Positions 18,150 to 27,776 of a DNA stretch of 55,647 bases are shown one piece after another. Below the pieces are notes generated by a model. That model saw only the letters and a list, made by a program, of their open reading frames with translations, had not been told where the DNA came from and made no database searches. The DNA lies in assembly GCF_014647135.1 (NCBI RefSeq), contig NZ_BMOP01000024.1, positions 1 through 55,647 of the forward strand, written 5' to 3'. The position numbers were made by a program, and so were the translations under genes. The first letter of the stretch is position 1, and each line of letters begins with the position of its first letter. This DNA is from Shewanella xiamenensis. Lineage in GTDB: Bacteria; Pseudomonadota; Gammaproteobacteria; Enterobacterales; Shewanellaceae.

Positions 18150-19215
18150 ATTCTTTGGTAAACGCAATAATTTCCTCAGCAATATTGCTTAAAGCAACCT
18201 GCCGACTGACTGCGCCGAGCTTCACAGCCTCTTTTGGCATACCATAAACCACACAACTGGCTTCATCCTGTGCCAATGTTGTGGCTCCAGCATGATGCAT
18301 ATCTAGCAAACCCCGAGCACCATCGTCCCCCATACCAGTCATAATTATGCCTAGGGCATTTTTACCCGCAGCATTAGCGACTGAACGAAACAACACATCA
18401 ACCGAGGGGCGATGCCGACTGACCAACGGTCCGTCCTTAAGCTGAACACGATATTGAGCACCACTACGTTGTAGCAGCATGTGCTTGCCGCCGTTAGCAA
18501 TGAGCACAAGACCCGGCATCACTCTATCGTTATCTTCGGCTTCTTTCACTTCCATTTCACATAAACTATTTAACCTACTAGCAAAGGCCGCCGTAAAATG
18601 CTCTGGCATATGTTGGACAACAACAATACCGGCACTTGTACGTGGCAATGCCGTTAACACGCACTCAAGTGCGTGGGTTCCACCCGTTGAAGTTCCGAGT
18701 GCAACAACCCGATCCGTGGTTTGGTGTAGCGCATGGTTTGTTGATGTTAACACTACATCGGCGTTATGTTTTGCGGCGACAGGCATTTTTGTGGGGGTAT
18801 TAACACGCAATTTTGATACTGATGCTTTAGCTGCAGCACGCACGGACTGGAGTAAACGGGCTTGTGATTCCTCCAAAAATCCCTTCAATCCTAATTTAGG
18901 TTTAGTAATGATATCAACCGCTCCCGCGGCAAGTGCAGCAATAGTCACTGAAGCACCTTGCTCAGTGAGTGTTGAGCAAATCACGACAGGGGTTGGCCTT
19001 TCAGCCATCACTTTTTTTAAGAAAGTAATGCCATCCATTCTTGGCATTTCAATATCAAGAATAATGACATCGGGCCATTGCTGTTCAAATAATTTAAGCG
19101 CAAACAACGGATCCCGAGCACAGCCTAATAAAGTAATATCAGGCTGGTTAGCTAACATGCTGCTGAGCACTTGTCTGACAACTGCTGAGTCATCGACTAT
19201 GGCGACATTAATCAC
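18148..19215 (-). CDS. cheB: Chemotaxis protein-glutamate methylesterase/deamidase CheB
   Basis: CheB removes methyl groups from receptors when its receiver is phosphorylated by CheA. The receiver (1-125) has the acidic pair DD8-9 and the phospho-acceptor Asp54 in [13 protein letters not shown]. The methylesterase domain (165-355) has the nucleophile Ser176 in LGTSTGGT, His202 in VVQHMPEHF and the aspartate in MTGMGDDGA (about 297-298). It is the last gene of the cluster, 19 bp after cheD. Confidence 0.95.
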   Translation of the reverse strand: MINVAIVDDSAVVRQVLSSMLANQPDITLLGCARDPLFALKLFEQQWPDVIILDIEMPRMDGITFLKKVMAERPTPVVICSTLTEQGASVTIAALAAGAVDIITKPKLGLKGFLEESQARLLQSVRAAAKASVSKLRVNTPTKMPVAAKHNADVVLTSTNHALHQTTDRVVALGTSTGGTHALECVLTALPRTSAGIVVVQHMPEHFTAAFASRLNSLCEMEVKEAEDNDRVMPGLVLIANGGKHMLLQRSGAQYRVQLKDGPLVSRHRPSVDVLFRSVANAAGKNALGIIMTGMGDDGARGLLDMHHAGATTLAQDEASCVVYGMPKEAVKLGAVSRQVALSNIAEEIIAFTKE

Positions 19216-19234
19216 AAGGCCCCCTTAAGTCTTG

Positions 19235-19843
19235 TTAATCCGACCAAATCACCACCGAATTATTAGAGGTACGCATATCTTCACTCGCTTTATTAAAATA
19301 TCGGTATTCTTCATCCTGAAGTGACGCAATTTCTTCATATTTATTCTCGATTAAACTGCGATACACCGAATAATCCGACGGATCGAAATAAATTATTCGA
19401 CCAGAATGGCCTCCAAGATCTTCACTAATAACAGGGATTCGTTCACGTTGTAGAAACTGTCTAACAAAATCAATATTCATCCCGCCAATATCATAGTGAT
19501 TAAGGATATTGTCAGCACACAAAGATAAAACATTCGCGCCTCCAAATATTTTACTCTGCAAATATTGCCGCTGTGCTCCTAACTTTAGCATGGCATTGAT
19601 TAAGATCTCCATGGCATGAACACCATAGTAACCTGCGCGAGAATCAAGAAAATGTGTAAGCTTGCGCCGATCAGCAGCCAATAAAAAGTGATTCATTCCA
19701 ATGACCTGAGCCTTGGGATCAAATAAACATACTGCCACACATGAGCCCAATAATGTCTTTATGACTTCGTTTTTCGCCGTCACATAATGCTCACCAGGGC
19801 CAATCATAATTACTGTTCTTTGATTTAAGGCTGTCTTTTCCAC
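19235..19843 (-). CDS. cheD: Chemoreceptor glutamine deamidase CheD
   Basis: CheD deamidates receptor glutamines. The catalytic Cys35 (LLGSCVAV) and His52 (GMNHFLL) are 17 residues apart, as in Thermotoga CheD. The GTG start is two bases past the cheR stop, with AAAGGA upstream. The 202-residue protein is slightly longer than average, with a short C-terminal extension. CheD with CheB and CheR gives a full receptor-adaptation set. No CheC is present. Confidence 0.93.
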   Translation of the reverse strand: MEKTALNQRTVIMIGPGEHYVTAKNEVIKTLLGSCVAVCLFDPKAQVIGMNHFLLAADRRKLTHFLDSRAGYYGVHAMEILINAMLKLGAQRQYLQSKIFGGANVLSLCADNILNHYDIGGMNIDFVRQFLQRERIPVISEDLGGHSGRIIYFDPSDYSVYRSLIENKYEEIASLQDEEYRYFNKASEDMRTSNNSVVIWSD

Positions 19844-19844
19844 A

Positions 19845-20672
19845 TCAAATCCTTTGATAGATAGAAGGTTTAATCTGCTTTAACCCATGTTTTACGTGCA
19901 TCAAGGATTCGGTATGTGAAATAAACAAATAACCACCGACTTTCAACTGCTTTATTACATGGTTTATGACCCTTTGCTTAGACTCAGCATCAAAATAAAT
20001 CATTACATTACGAATAAAGATTAAGTCGCACATTCCGACACTTTCACAGGATTGAGTCAGATTCATCGCAAAAAAGCTAACTTTACTCTTTAAGCTTTGG
20101 TCAATTAAAAATGTACCGTTTTGCTTACCTACCCCCTTTAAGCAATACTTCTGTAATCTCTCAAAGCCGATGGCGTCATTACGTTCAAGGGGATAATGTG
20201 CCATTTCAGCCTTCGCTAGCACCCGCTGGCTAATATCAGACCCCTGCACTTGCCAGTGACCATCAATCCCTAAATGATCCGCCAACAGCATGGCCAAGCT
20301 ATAAGCCTCCTCTCCAGATGAACAAGCTGCTGACCATACCTGCCAGCTTTTTTTTTGTGGATGTGTTTTTATTAGGTGTTTAACAAATTCAAAATGCTCT
20401 ATTTCACGAAAAAAGAATGTTTCATTGGTCGTCAAAGCATCTATAAAATGATGATATTCAATATGTTCAGAGTGTTTTTTGACGAACTCAAAGTAATCTC
20501 CATAGTTTTCATAACCAGTTTCTTTTAGGCGTCGACATAATCGACTAGCCACCAATGATTTTTTAATGTCGCTCAAGAATATACCGGCCTCCTCATACAA
20601 AAATTGCCGGATATGTTCAAATTCCCTTTGCGTTAAGGCGGTATGTTCAAGCGGCAACGGTGAGGACTTCAT
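19845..20672 (-). CDS. cheR: Chemotaxis protein methyltransferase CheR
   Basis: CheR methylates receptor glutamates using S-adenosylmethionine. The N-terminal helical domain (about 10-80) is followed by a Rossmann methyltransferase domain with the SAM motif WSAACSSGEEAYSLAM and the segment DLIFIRNVMIYFD. At 275 residues it has no TPR extension. The ATG overlaps the cheW stop by four bases, so the two are translationally coupled. Confidence 0.95.
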   Translation of the reverse strand: MKSSPLPLEHTALTQREFEHIRQFLYEEAGIFLSDIKKSLVASRLCRRLKETGYENYGDYFEFVKKHSEHIEYHHFIDALTTNETFFFREIEHFEFVKHLIKTHPQKKSWQVWSAACSSGEEAYSLAMLLADHLGIDGHWQVQGSDISQRVLAKAEMAHYPLERNDAIGFERLQKYCLKGVGKQNGTFLIDQSLKSKVSFFAMNLTQSCESVGMCDLIFIRNVMIYFDAESKQRVINHVIKQLKVGGYLFISHTESLMHVKHGLKQIKPSIYQRI

Positions 20673-21205
20673 AGTGCTTCATCAGTGGCATCAGCTGCAT
20701 GAAAATTGAGTTGGCTAATTGCACTAATGTCGGCCACCGATAGCACATAATTGATATCAAGTAATATCATAAAATGTTCGCCAACTCGCCCCATTGCGCG
20801 AATAAAGTCAACTCTGAGATCGGCACCAAAATCCGGTGGCGGCTGTGTATGTTCATCATCAATTTCAAGGATTTCATTCACTTCATCCACTAACATCCCA
20901 ATGGTTTGCTGCTCATCCTCGTGACTAACTTCTACCAATACAATACAACTTTTTTTTGAGATGACCGTTGTCAGACGCCCTAGCCTTTTTGACAAATCAA
21001 TAACAGGAACGACCTTACCTCGTAAATTAATAATACCGCACAAAAAATCTGGCATCATAGGCACCCGCGTAATGCCTTCAATTTCAATGATCTCTTTTAC
21101 ATCCAAAATACCAATTGCAAAGGTATCATTCCCTGACTGAAAGGTAAGATATTGGGTAATATCTCCCACTGAATTGGCCTTCATCTCATTCACTAATTGA
21201 TTCAT
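20669..21205 (-). CDS. cheW: Chemotaxis coupling protein CheW
   Basis: CheW links receptors to CheA. The 178-residue beta-barrel protein shows the conserved LDVKEIIEIEGITRVP and the arginine-bearing segment GIINLRGKVVPVIDL. GMLVDEVNEILEI follows. It stands between the MCP and cheR genes. Confidence 0.95.
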   Translation of the reverse strand: MNQLVNEMKANSVGDITQYLTFQSGNDTFAIGILDVKEIIEIEGITRVPMMPDFLCGIINLRGKVVPVIDLSKRLGRLTTVISKKSCIVLVEVSHEDEQQTIGMLVDEVNEILEIDDEHTQPPPDFGADLRVDFIRAMGRVGEHFMILLDINYVLSVADISAISQLNFHAADATDEAL

Positions 21206-21217
21206 GATAGGCCCCTA

Positions 21218-23164
21218 TCAGAATCGTTCGAAATCGGTACGTTCAACATGTTGCTTAGCTTTGGCTGTCTTACGCCCAGAAGCCGCCATTACAGTTGATT
21301 TACCTTGATGAGATCTTTCACTACTGATGGCAAGTTTAAAAAACTCTACTGCGTCAAGTAGTTGATTAGCCTGACCGTTTAACTCCTCTGATGTCGCGGC
21401 TAACTCTTCTGACGCAGATGCATTCTGCTGTGTGGCTTTATCAAGCTGTAACATAGAGTCATTAATCTGGCTGATCCCAATGGCTTGTTCCTCAGAGGAG
21501 GAACTAATTTCCTGAACCAAATCAGATGTTTTTTGGATATTAGGCACAATATTAGCGATCAAACGGCCAGCATTTTCAGCAATACCAACACTTTCGCTGG
21601 CTAGTTTATTAATTTCTTGTGCCGTTAAGCTGCTGTTTTCAGCTAATTTTCTAACCTCGGAGGCGACAACGGTAAAGCCTTTACCATGTTCACCAGCACG
21701 GGCCGCCTCAATGGCCGCATTGAGACTTAATAGATTAGTTTTATATGCAATGTCTTCTATTAGGCTAATTTTCGCCGCAATCTGTTTCATTGCGGCAACG
21801 GTTTGTTCTACCGCTATTCCACCTTGTCGTGCTTCTTCAGCGGCTACCGTTGCCATATTATTGGTAACCCTAGCATTTTCGGAGTTCTGCTGGACAGATG
21901 CATTTAACTCTTCAACGGCACTGGTCGTCTCTTCGACACTAGCAGCCTGCTCTGTTGCTCCTTGGCTTAGACTTTGAGCGGTACTACTGACCTGTGAAGA
22001 AGCACTAGACAAATTATCTGCACCACTTCGAACCTGAGCAATCACAGAAGTAAGGCTATCAATCATATCAATCATCGCCTTATAAACCCCCGTCGCATTT
22101 TCACGCTGTTTTAGCTCTACCGTTAAGTCTCCGTTAGCGATTGCGCGCGCAATCGTTTCCATATCACGAGGTTCTCCACCCAACGGTTTTTTAATTAACT
22201 TCACTAAAAACCATGCCAAGAAAATACCGATCAAAATGGCGGCAATAGATACACTAATAACAGTGGTAAGGGTCTGCTCATTCTGTGCTTTAACAATAGG
22301 ACCAAGGACATCTTGCCTTTTTTGGATGGTTAATTTGATATCTTCAGTTTGGCGCGCAACATCAGCACCGATACGGTCTAGTTGATTTTGCACAATATCG
22401 TTTCTTTCGCTAATAGTGCTATAAACTGACTTTAACGAAGACGCATAATTGTCAATGCTGCTGGTAAATTGTAATAATTTTGATTGTGCATCTAGATCTG
22501 TTGCCACAGTTTTTAAGGCAGAAAGACGCTCTCCCTTAGCTAAATCAATAGCCATCAGCGCCTGCTGTAAATCGGCATCTAAATTTGTTTCAAGGAATTT
22601 AGATGCCGCTAAACGAGCAGTCAATATCGATTCGAGCACAGAACCTGCTCGATAAGCAACATCAATCTGACCTTTATTATAGGATTGATGCATTGTGTCA
22701 GAAATCAGTTTTACAACTTCAGTTCCTTTAGGAACCAACACGTTAGTAACTTCATCATTGCGAGATTTAATCAATTTTACTACAGATTCAAAGTAACTAT
22801 TGTAATCAACAATATCTTTGCGAATATCTGAAAGTTGTTGACTCAATTCAGGCTCGTTAATCTCCGTGATCGCTTTTTGAATGATGTCATTAAGAATAAC
22901 ATTACGTTCATTGAATACTTTATAAGCCGATTCATTCTTCTGAAAGATATAATCATAGGCCTGTATTTGAATTGTAAGCATATTAGCTTGGATGCGACCA
23001 GCCATATTAGAGTCGCGCGCCAACGAGCGGTAATCATTAAAACCGTTAATGGCTTTCGTTAGCCCGACATAGGCGGCTAATGAAATCACAATCAATAGTA
23101 ATAACACCAATGCATAACCACCAGAAATCTGCATGCTGAGCGTCAGTTTTTTAAACATAGTCAA
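21218..23164 (-). CDS. Methyl-accepting chemotaxis protein with large helical periplasmic domain
   Basis: The 648-residue receptor has a membrane helix at about 13-34, a periplasmic helical region of about 265 residues, a second helix near 303-325, a HAMP segment and a full signalling domain. The hairpin tip [22 protein letters not shown] is split here by a typical valine-rich flank. The length and all-helical look of the sensor suggest an HBM (double four-helix bundle) domain like that of McpS, which binds organic acids; this is inference. The C-terminal DFERF is not the canonical WxxF tether for CheR. It is encoded inside the operon and is probably the main input to this CheA. Confidence 0.9.
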   Translation of the reverse strand: MTMFKKLTLSMQISGGYALVLLLLIVISLAAYVGLTKAINGFNDYRSLARDSNMAGRIQANMLTIQIQAYDYIFQKNESAYKVFNERNVILNDIIQKAITEINEPELSQQLSDIRKDIVDYNSYFESVVKLIKSRNDEVTNVLVPKGTEVVKLISDTMHQSYNKGQIDVAYRAGSVLESILTARLAASKFLETNLDADLQQALMAIDLAKGERLSALKTVATDLDAQSKLLQFTSSIDNYASSLKSVYSTISERNDIVQNQLDRIGADVARQTEDIKLTIQKRQDVLGPIVKAQNEQTLTTVISVSIAAILIGIFLAWFLVKLIKKPLGGEPRDMETIARAIANGDLTVELKQRENATGVYKAMIDMIDSLTSVIAQVRSGADNLSSASSQVSSTAQSLSQGATEQAASVEETTSAVEELNASVQQNSENARVTNNMATVAAEEARQGGIAVEQTVAAMKQIAAKISLIEDIAYKTNLLSLNAAIEAARAGEHGKGFTVVASEVRKLAENSSLTAQEINKLASESVGIAENAGRLIANIVPNIQKTSDLVQEISSSSEEQAIGISQINDSMLQLDKATQQNASASEELAATSEELNGQANQLLDAVEFFKLAISSERSHQGKSTVMAASGRKTAKAKQHVERTDFERF

Positions 23165-23183
23165 TATTCCTTTTCAACATAGG

Positions 23184-25358
23184 CTATTCATCAATCAGTG
23201 CTACATGATGATATTTTTTGGCGCTAATACTTGCTTCAGTAATTAACCCCTGTACGTCAAGGATCAAGGCAATATCTCCCGTTCCTAAAATAGTGGCACC
23301 GCTTAATCCCTTGAGATGTTGAAACATTTTCCCTAAGGGCTTAATCACTGTTTGCTGTTCACCAAATAATTTATCGACAACTATCCCTGCTTTAGTTCGA
23401 CCAAAACGAACAACAACAAGGCTTTCACGGGTATGGTTTTGATTTAAATTGGGTATTTTAAAAAAACTTTTAAGTCGTATAAAAGGCATCAGTTCCCCAC
23501 GCAAACTGATGTAATTCTTCTGTTGCTCATGCCATTCGCCCTGATTGAGCTCAACACATTCTTCTACCATATTCAGCGGTATCACGTAGTTTTCGTTGGC
23601 AGCACCGACCATAAAACCATCAATAATGGCAAGAGTTAATGGTAATGTGATCGTCACTTTTGTACCTTTACCCAGCTCGCTATCGAGTTCAACTGAGCCG
23701 CGTAACGCTTCAATATTGCGTTTAACAACGTCCATACCAACACCTCTTCCTGACAGATTACTTGCTTTATCTTTAGTACTGAGGCCTGGTTCAAAGGCTA
23801 ATTTCAAAATTTCAGAATGGCTAAGCATCTGGTTTACATCAATTAACCCCAATGCTTCAGCCTTTCTTCGAATGCGTTCAGGGTCAAGTCCAGCACCATC
23901 GTCAGTGACTTCAATAACGATATGTCCAGAATCATGGTAGGCATTTAACATCAGATGTCCCTCAGCGGATTTACCTGCCTTGAGACGAGCCTCTGGAAGT
24001 TCAATACCGTGATCTAGGGCATTGCGAACGAGGTGGGTTAAAGGGTCATTAATCTTTTCAACAACGATTTTATCGAGTTCAGACTCTCCCCCTTGAATGG
24101 TTAACTCAATTTGTTTACCTAGTTCATTGCTGACATCGCGTACTACTCGCCGGAAACGTGAAAAGGTTTCGCCTATCTGCACCATACGTAGTTGTAAGGC
24201 ATTTTCTCTAATTTCTTGGACCAGATGTTCTACCGATCCTACTAGGTCATTAGCATCGAGAAATTGGTAACGGTCGACCATCACCTTCATCGCGGCACTT
24301 GCCGTCACCAGCTCACCAACCAAATTAATTAACTGGCCAAGACGATTAGAATCGACGCGAATAGTTTGCGCCTGCTCTCGAGCTTGAATTTGCTTTTTAA
24401 GGGCTTGCTCAACCACAGGTTTATCGACAAGTAAGTTTGCAATTAGCACTTCGCCCAGTTTTTTAGTCGTGCAGTCTTCACTCTTACCAGACTGTAAATC
24501 GAGTGATTTAGAGAGTTCTCTTTCAGTGATGGCGCCGATCGATAGCAGAATTTCACCTAGCCGCTGATTTTCAGACGGATTAAGCTGTTCAATCAGAGCT
24601 TGAAATGATTCGGAGATTTTTTGTGAGGGTAGAATCTGTATATCGCAATCATCTTGGGCAAATTCAAATACCGACTCAATTTGTTCTTTTGTACAATCTC
24701 CAGCAAAAATAATACGATAGCGTAAAAAGCAACTTTCGAAGTCACATTCTTCGAATGGCGGCAACTTGTGGCTTAAACATATAACTTCAAGCACTTGACC
24801 TAATTGATGCAAATAACGAATAAAGCTTAATGGATCTAATCCATTACGTAGTGCATCGGCTTTAAAATCCAGTGATATAAGCCAATGGCCCGTATCAAGA
24901 TAATGTCCTTCTATCCGTTCTGGGGTAATCGCCTCTGCGGCGAGAGTCTGAGGGTAACAAGGTTCAAGGTTTTCATGTTGCGCTAATTCGGCCAAAATTG
25001 ACTGACTTTGAATGCAGAGTGTATTCAACTCTGCCTCATCCTCCTCTACCGCAGCATTGACCAACGCCCATGTATGATCTTTACACTTAAGGAGTAGTGC
25101 TATAAGCGCACTATCTATTTTCAATTCATTTTTGCGCAGCCTATCAATTGACGTTTCAATGGGATGAGTAAAATCAACGATGGCACGATAATTAAAAATA
25201 CCCGCTGCACCTTTTATCGTGTGCATTGCTCTAAAAAGTTGATTTATTAATTCTGTACTTTCTGCGTCGACCTCTAATGATAATAATGCATCTTCCATTT
25301 CTGTCAGTAGTTCTTCCGCTTCGGTCATAAATAACTTTTGTACGTCATTGGCGGTCAT
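23184..25358 (-). CDS. cheA: Chemotaxis histidine kinase CheA with MshEN-like insert
   Basis: The 724-residue kinase begins with an HPt domain; the phospho-accepting His46 is in RAMHTIKGAAG. Residues 157-245 form a P2-like domain of the kind seen in many non-enteric CheAs (WLISLDFKADALRNGLDP). Residues 266-323 hold two 24-residue repeats of the type LGxxLxxxG...L...L..Q, then the dimerisation helices (about 330-390), the ATPase domain with the N box HLVRNALDHG and the G boxes DDGAGLD and GRGVGMD, and a CheW-like domain (about 580-715). The start overlaps the STAS gene by four bases. The repeats resemble the MshEN domain, which binds cyclic di-GMP in MshE. Confidence 0.94.
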   Translation of the reverse strand: MTANDVQKLFMTEAEELLTEMEDALLSLEVDAESTELINQLFRAMHTIKGAAGIFNYRAIVDFTHPIETSIDRLRKNELKIDSALIALLLKCKDHTWALVNAAVEEDEAELNTLCIQSQSILAELAQHENLEPCYPQTLAAEAITPERIEGHYLDTGHWLISLDFKADALRNGLDPLSFIRYLHQLGQVLEVICLSHKLPPFEECDFESCFLRYRIIFAGDCTKEQIESVFEFAQDDCDIQILPSQKISESFQALIEQLNPSENQRLGEILLSIGAITERELSKSLDLQSGKSEDCTTKKLGEVLIANLLVDKPVVEQALKKQIQAREQAQTIRVDSNRLGQLINLVGELVTASAAMKVMVDRYQFLDANDLVGSVEHLVQEIRENALQLRMVQIGETFSRFRRVVRDVSNELGKQIELTIQGGESELDKIVVEKINDPLTHLVRNALDHGIELPEARLKAGKSAEGHLMLNAYHDSGHIVIEVTDDGAGLDPERIRRKAEALGLIDVNQMLSHSEILKLAFEPGLSTKDKASNLSGRGVGMDVVKRNIEALRGSVELDSELGKGTKVTITLPLTLAIIDGFMVGAANENYVIPLNMVEECVELNQGEWHEQQKNYISLRGELMPFIRLKSFFKIPNLNQNHTRESLVVVRFGRTKAGIVVDKLFGEQQTVIKPLGKMFQHLKGLSGATILGTGDIALILDVQGLITEASISAKKYHHVALIDE

Positions 25359-25681
25359 AGGCGAGTCTCCGAGGATATCACTATGGTATCGTCAAATGTG
25401 CCAGACAAACCCGAAAGTGCGAGGGCATCTATTACCGCTTTGCTGTGGTGACAAAATTCTACTCGATGTGCCTCATTCAATACTTTAAGCGCCAGAAGCC
25501 ACTGAAGCCCTGCGGTATCGATCTCCGTCACTTGAGAAAGATCAACACTGATGTCTACACCCGGTTGCAAATGACTGACTAGTGCATCACGAAATTCCAT
25601 AACACTATAGATAGTTAACTCTTCGGTTAAGTTAACCTTTATAGATTGATCTTTTAGCGCGATATTGATTGGCATACACAA
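25355..25681 (-). CDS. STAS-domain protein (anti-sigma-factor-antagonist-like)
   Basis: The 108-residue protein is a single STAS domain, with the signature loop EIDTAGLQWL in place of the usual DSTGL. A threonine therefore takes the place of the phosphorylated serine. Such proteins often sit between cheY and cheA in non-enteric chemotaxis clusters, with unclear function. No kinase or anti-sigma partner is encoded nearby. The start may be Met1 or Met3. Confidence 0.85.
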   Translation of the reverse strand: MCMPINIALKDQSIKVNLTEELTIYSVMEFRDALVSHLQPGVDISVDLSQVTEIDTAGLQWLLALKVLNEAHRVEFCHHSKAVIDALALSGLSGTFDDTIVISSETRL

Positions 25682-25687
25682 ATCCTT

Positions 25688-26065
25688 TTACGGTAAACAA
25701 AGTTTAGCTACCGCATCAAGCATTTGGGGTGGTTGAAAAGGCTTGACTACCCATGCCTTAGCTCCCGCCATGCGACCTTCTTCCATTTTATCCCGACCCG
25801 CCTCGGTGGTGAGCATAATGACTGGAGTGAATTTATAACGCGGATGTTTTTTAACTTCTTTTAAAAAGCTAATGCCATCCATATTTGGCATATTAACGTC
25901 ACTGATAATAAGATTAATTTTATCGCCATTGAGTTTACTCAGTGCATCTTTACCATCACAGGCATCAATGACCTCATAACCTGCGCCCCTAAGCGCAATA
26001 CTGACGACATGTCGGATAGAGGCAGAGTCATCAACTACGAGTATTCTTTTCATCTCAGTGGCCAT
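25688..26065 (-). CDS. cheY: Chemotaxis response regulator CheY
   Basis: This is a 125-residue single-domain receiver. DD12-13, the phospho-acceptor Asp56 (LIISDVNMP), Thr in MLTTEAG and Lys in WVVKPFQ are all in place. It receives phosphate from CheA and would act on the flagellar motor or another output. Which of the cell's CheY proteins drives the motor cannot be told from this sequence. No cheZ is present in the cluster. Confidence 0.93.
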   Translation of the reverse strand: MATEMKRILVVDDSASIRHVVSIALRGAGYEVIDACDGKDALSKLNGDKINLIISDVNMPNMDGISFLKEVKKHPRYKFTPVIMLTTEAGRDKMEEGRMAGAKAWVVKPFQPPQMLDAVAKLCLP

Positions 26066-26085
26066 CCTTGTTTTATAAACGTGAA

Positions 26086-27261
26086 CTAAAAGAAGTTAAT
26101 AGAACTTTTCTCTGCATGTTGATAATGGCTATCTTTTTTTGAACTATGGTGAATATGCTGTTCGGTCGCCACATACCTTTGCTTCATCATGGCAAGCAAG
26201 GAATCCACATCACCTTCAGGAATAGGTAAACCAGCTTCCCTCGCTTGCTGTTGAACACGGATTAGCTCTGTAAGTTCATCAATACTGGCGACAAGCTGTC
26301 TTAACATTTGGTCGCAGCGATCTTGAAATTGAAAATCCACTAATATTTGCTCAATTTCTCTTTTAACTTGCCGACCAAGCTCTAATGCTTGAATACCCTC
26401 ATCTTTCATTTGCAAAGTACGATTTTCGAGGTGGTCAATTACACGGATGAGAATGGACTCGCCACCTTCTAGCGCTTGGCTTTCCTGTAAAGTTGCTGCA
26501 TCGGTCAGCTGGTATAGCTCCGCCATACGTTGATTTAATTCAGTAATTTGCTGAGTGATCCGTTCACCTGTCTGCCCTGATTGAGCTGACAAGGTTCTGA
26601 CTTCATCAGCCACTACAGCAAAGCCGCGCCCCGATTCTCCGGCTCTAGCGGCTTCAATTGCCGCATTTAAGGCTAATAAATTGGTTTGTTGGGCAATTTT
26701 TCTAACTTCAGCTGCGAGTCCATCAAGTGCTTTGGTATCGTTAACTAATGCGGTTAACTGTTCTAAATGGTGCAGTTTGGCACTATTCATCTGGTTTAAG
26801 TCATTAAATAATGCTTTTAGCAGAGCTTTGTCGTCTTCTATACTTGGGGAGTGGAGTTGATCTGCGATCCCAGTTGAATTACTAGTGACTTTTTCGATTT
26901 CGCTGATAATTGAACTAAATCGCTCCGTCATATTGGCTACGCTTTGGTTCATTTGTTGGTCGACAGAGACGATATGTCCCTGCCAAACGGGTACTAAGCG
27001 GGAAATAATCGCCTCAAGTTTGGCGACTTGTTGGTCAACATGATGTCGTTTCTCTTTTTCATAGGCGAGTTGGCGAGATTGATAAAGATGAGTCGATTTG
27101 TGAATTTGTGCCCGAAGCACCCAAGCAAATCCAAAGTATGAGAGTAAAGATAAGCCTGCAAGCCACCAATGGGAGAGCCAAACGAGCCCGCAGAAGACTA
27201 TAGCTCCAACAATAAAGGTCAAGGTGGTGGTAGAAAAAAGATTGCGCTCCATGCTTGTCAT
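26086..27261 (-). CDS. Short methyl-accepting chemotaxis protein without periplasmic sensor
   Basis: The 391-residue protein has two membrane helices back to back (about 11-30 and 32-50), so almost nothing faces the periplasm. A coiled-coil region follows, then a receptor signalling tip with [17 protein letters not shown] and [19 protein letters not shown] is not evident. The C-terminal part, [15 protein letters not shown] and following helices, resembles FQD-type helices of some MCPs and CheZ. It is the first gene of the operon. It may sense a membrane or cytoplasmic cue, or act as a scaffold. Confidence 0.88.
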   Translation of the reverse strand: MTSMERNLFSTTTLTFIVGAIVFCGLVWLSHWWLAGLSLLSYFGFAWVLRAQIHKSTHLYQSRQLAYEKEKRHHVDQQVAKLEAIISRLVPVWQGHIVSVDQQMNQSVANMTERFSSIISEIEKVTSNSTGIADQLHSPSIEDDKALLKALFNDLNQMNSAKLHHLEQLTALVNDTKALDGLAAEVRKIAQQTNLLALNAAIEAARAGESGRGFAVVADEVRTLSAQSGQTGERITQQITELNQRMAELYQLTDAATLQESQALEGGESILIRVIDHLENRTLQMKDEGIQALELGRQVKREIEQILVDFQFQDRCDQMLRQLVASIDELTELIRVQQQAREAGLPIPEGDVDSLLAMMKQRYVATEQHIHHSSKKDSHYQHAEKSSINFF

Positions 27262-27776
27262 TTTTACTGTCTCTTTTATTTCTATTATGTTGTTACGGAA
27301 GAAACTTTTCCCTACAAATAAACGTAGTCGCTTTTTTCGTATTACGCCAAAACTCTGAGTACTTCTTGAACAAGATCACACAACAGGCTGATTTAATTAA
27401 ATAAGCCTCTAATTATCTCAATAAATTTAACATTGGGGATAAAATGACGTTCGGATTAAGAACATCGTAAGTAGTTGATGGCTATCGGTCTGCTAAGTGG
27501 TATTATTTTTTAAACAGTTTTTAAGCTCAAACAAACCACAGCATCGAGACTATAAAATTTTCTATGAATGCGCCATTTTTCAAAAACACAGTTCAACTCT
27601 CTAAAATTCATTGATTTTATAGCCGAATGCTAGATAAAGATCTTAAGGAAAAGGAGTCATGGGCGTAAATTTTTCTGCATAAATAACCCTTTCTTGCAAG
27701 TAAGCCGTTTATAGGTACCGTAGAATGGTTGTTCCATTATCCTAGCAACCTATTTTTGAGTCTTAAGGAGAAATGT
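27262..27776. promoter_or_regulatory. Divergent control region between the che operon and eco
   Basis: This 515-bp AT-rich stretch has no long gene. It must hold the promoter of the nine-gene chemotaxis operon (minus strand) and that of eco (plus strand). I could not pick out a convincing FliA or RpoN promoter facing the che genes. It includes one very short ORF with a strong ribosome-binding site, listed separately. Confidence 0.5.
27659..27682 (+). CDS. Possible seven-residue leader peptide before eco
   Basis: AAAAGGAG is followed two bases later by ATG and the short frame MGVNFSA, then TAA. It lies 94 bp before eco in the same direction. A ribosome-binding site of this quality with such a short frame could be a leader peptide, or coincidence. 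Confidence 0.2.
   Translation: MGVNFSA

Noticed and set aside
21218..21235. CheR-docking pentapeptide at the end of the large MCP
   Set aside because: The tail reads DFERF and lacks the tryptophan of the WxxF tether.
27602..27629. FliA-like promoter TAAA-N16-GCCGAATG
   Set aside because: The spacing is one base too long, the consensus GCCGATAA is incomplete, and it faces eco, not the chemotaxis genes.
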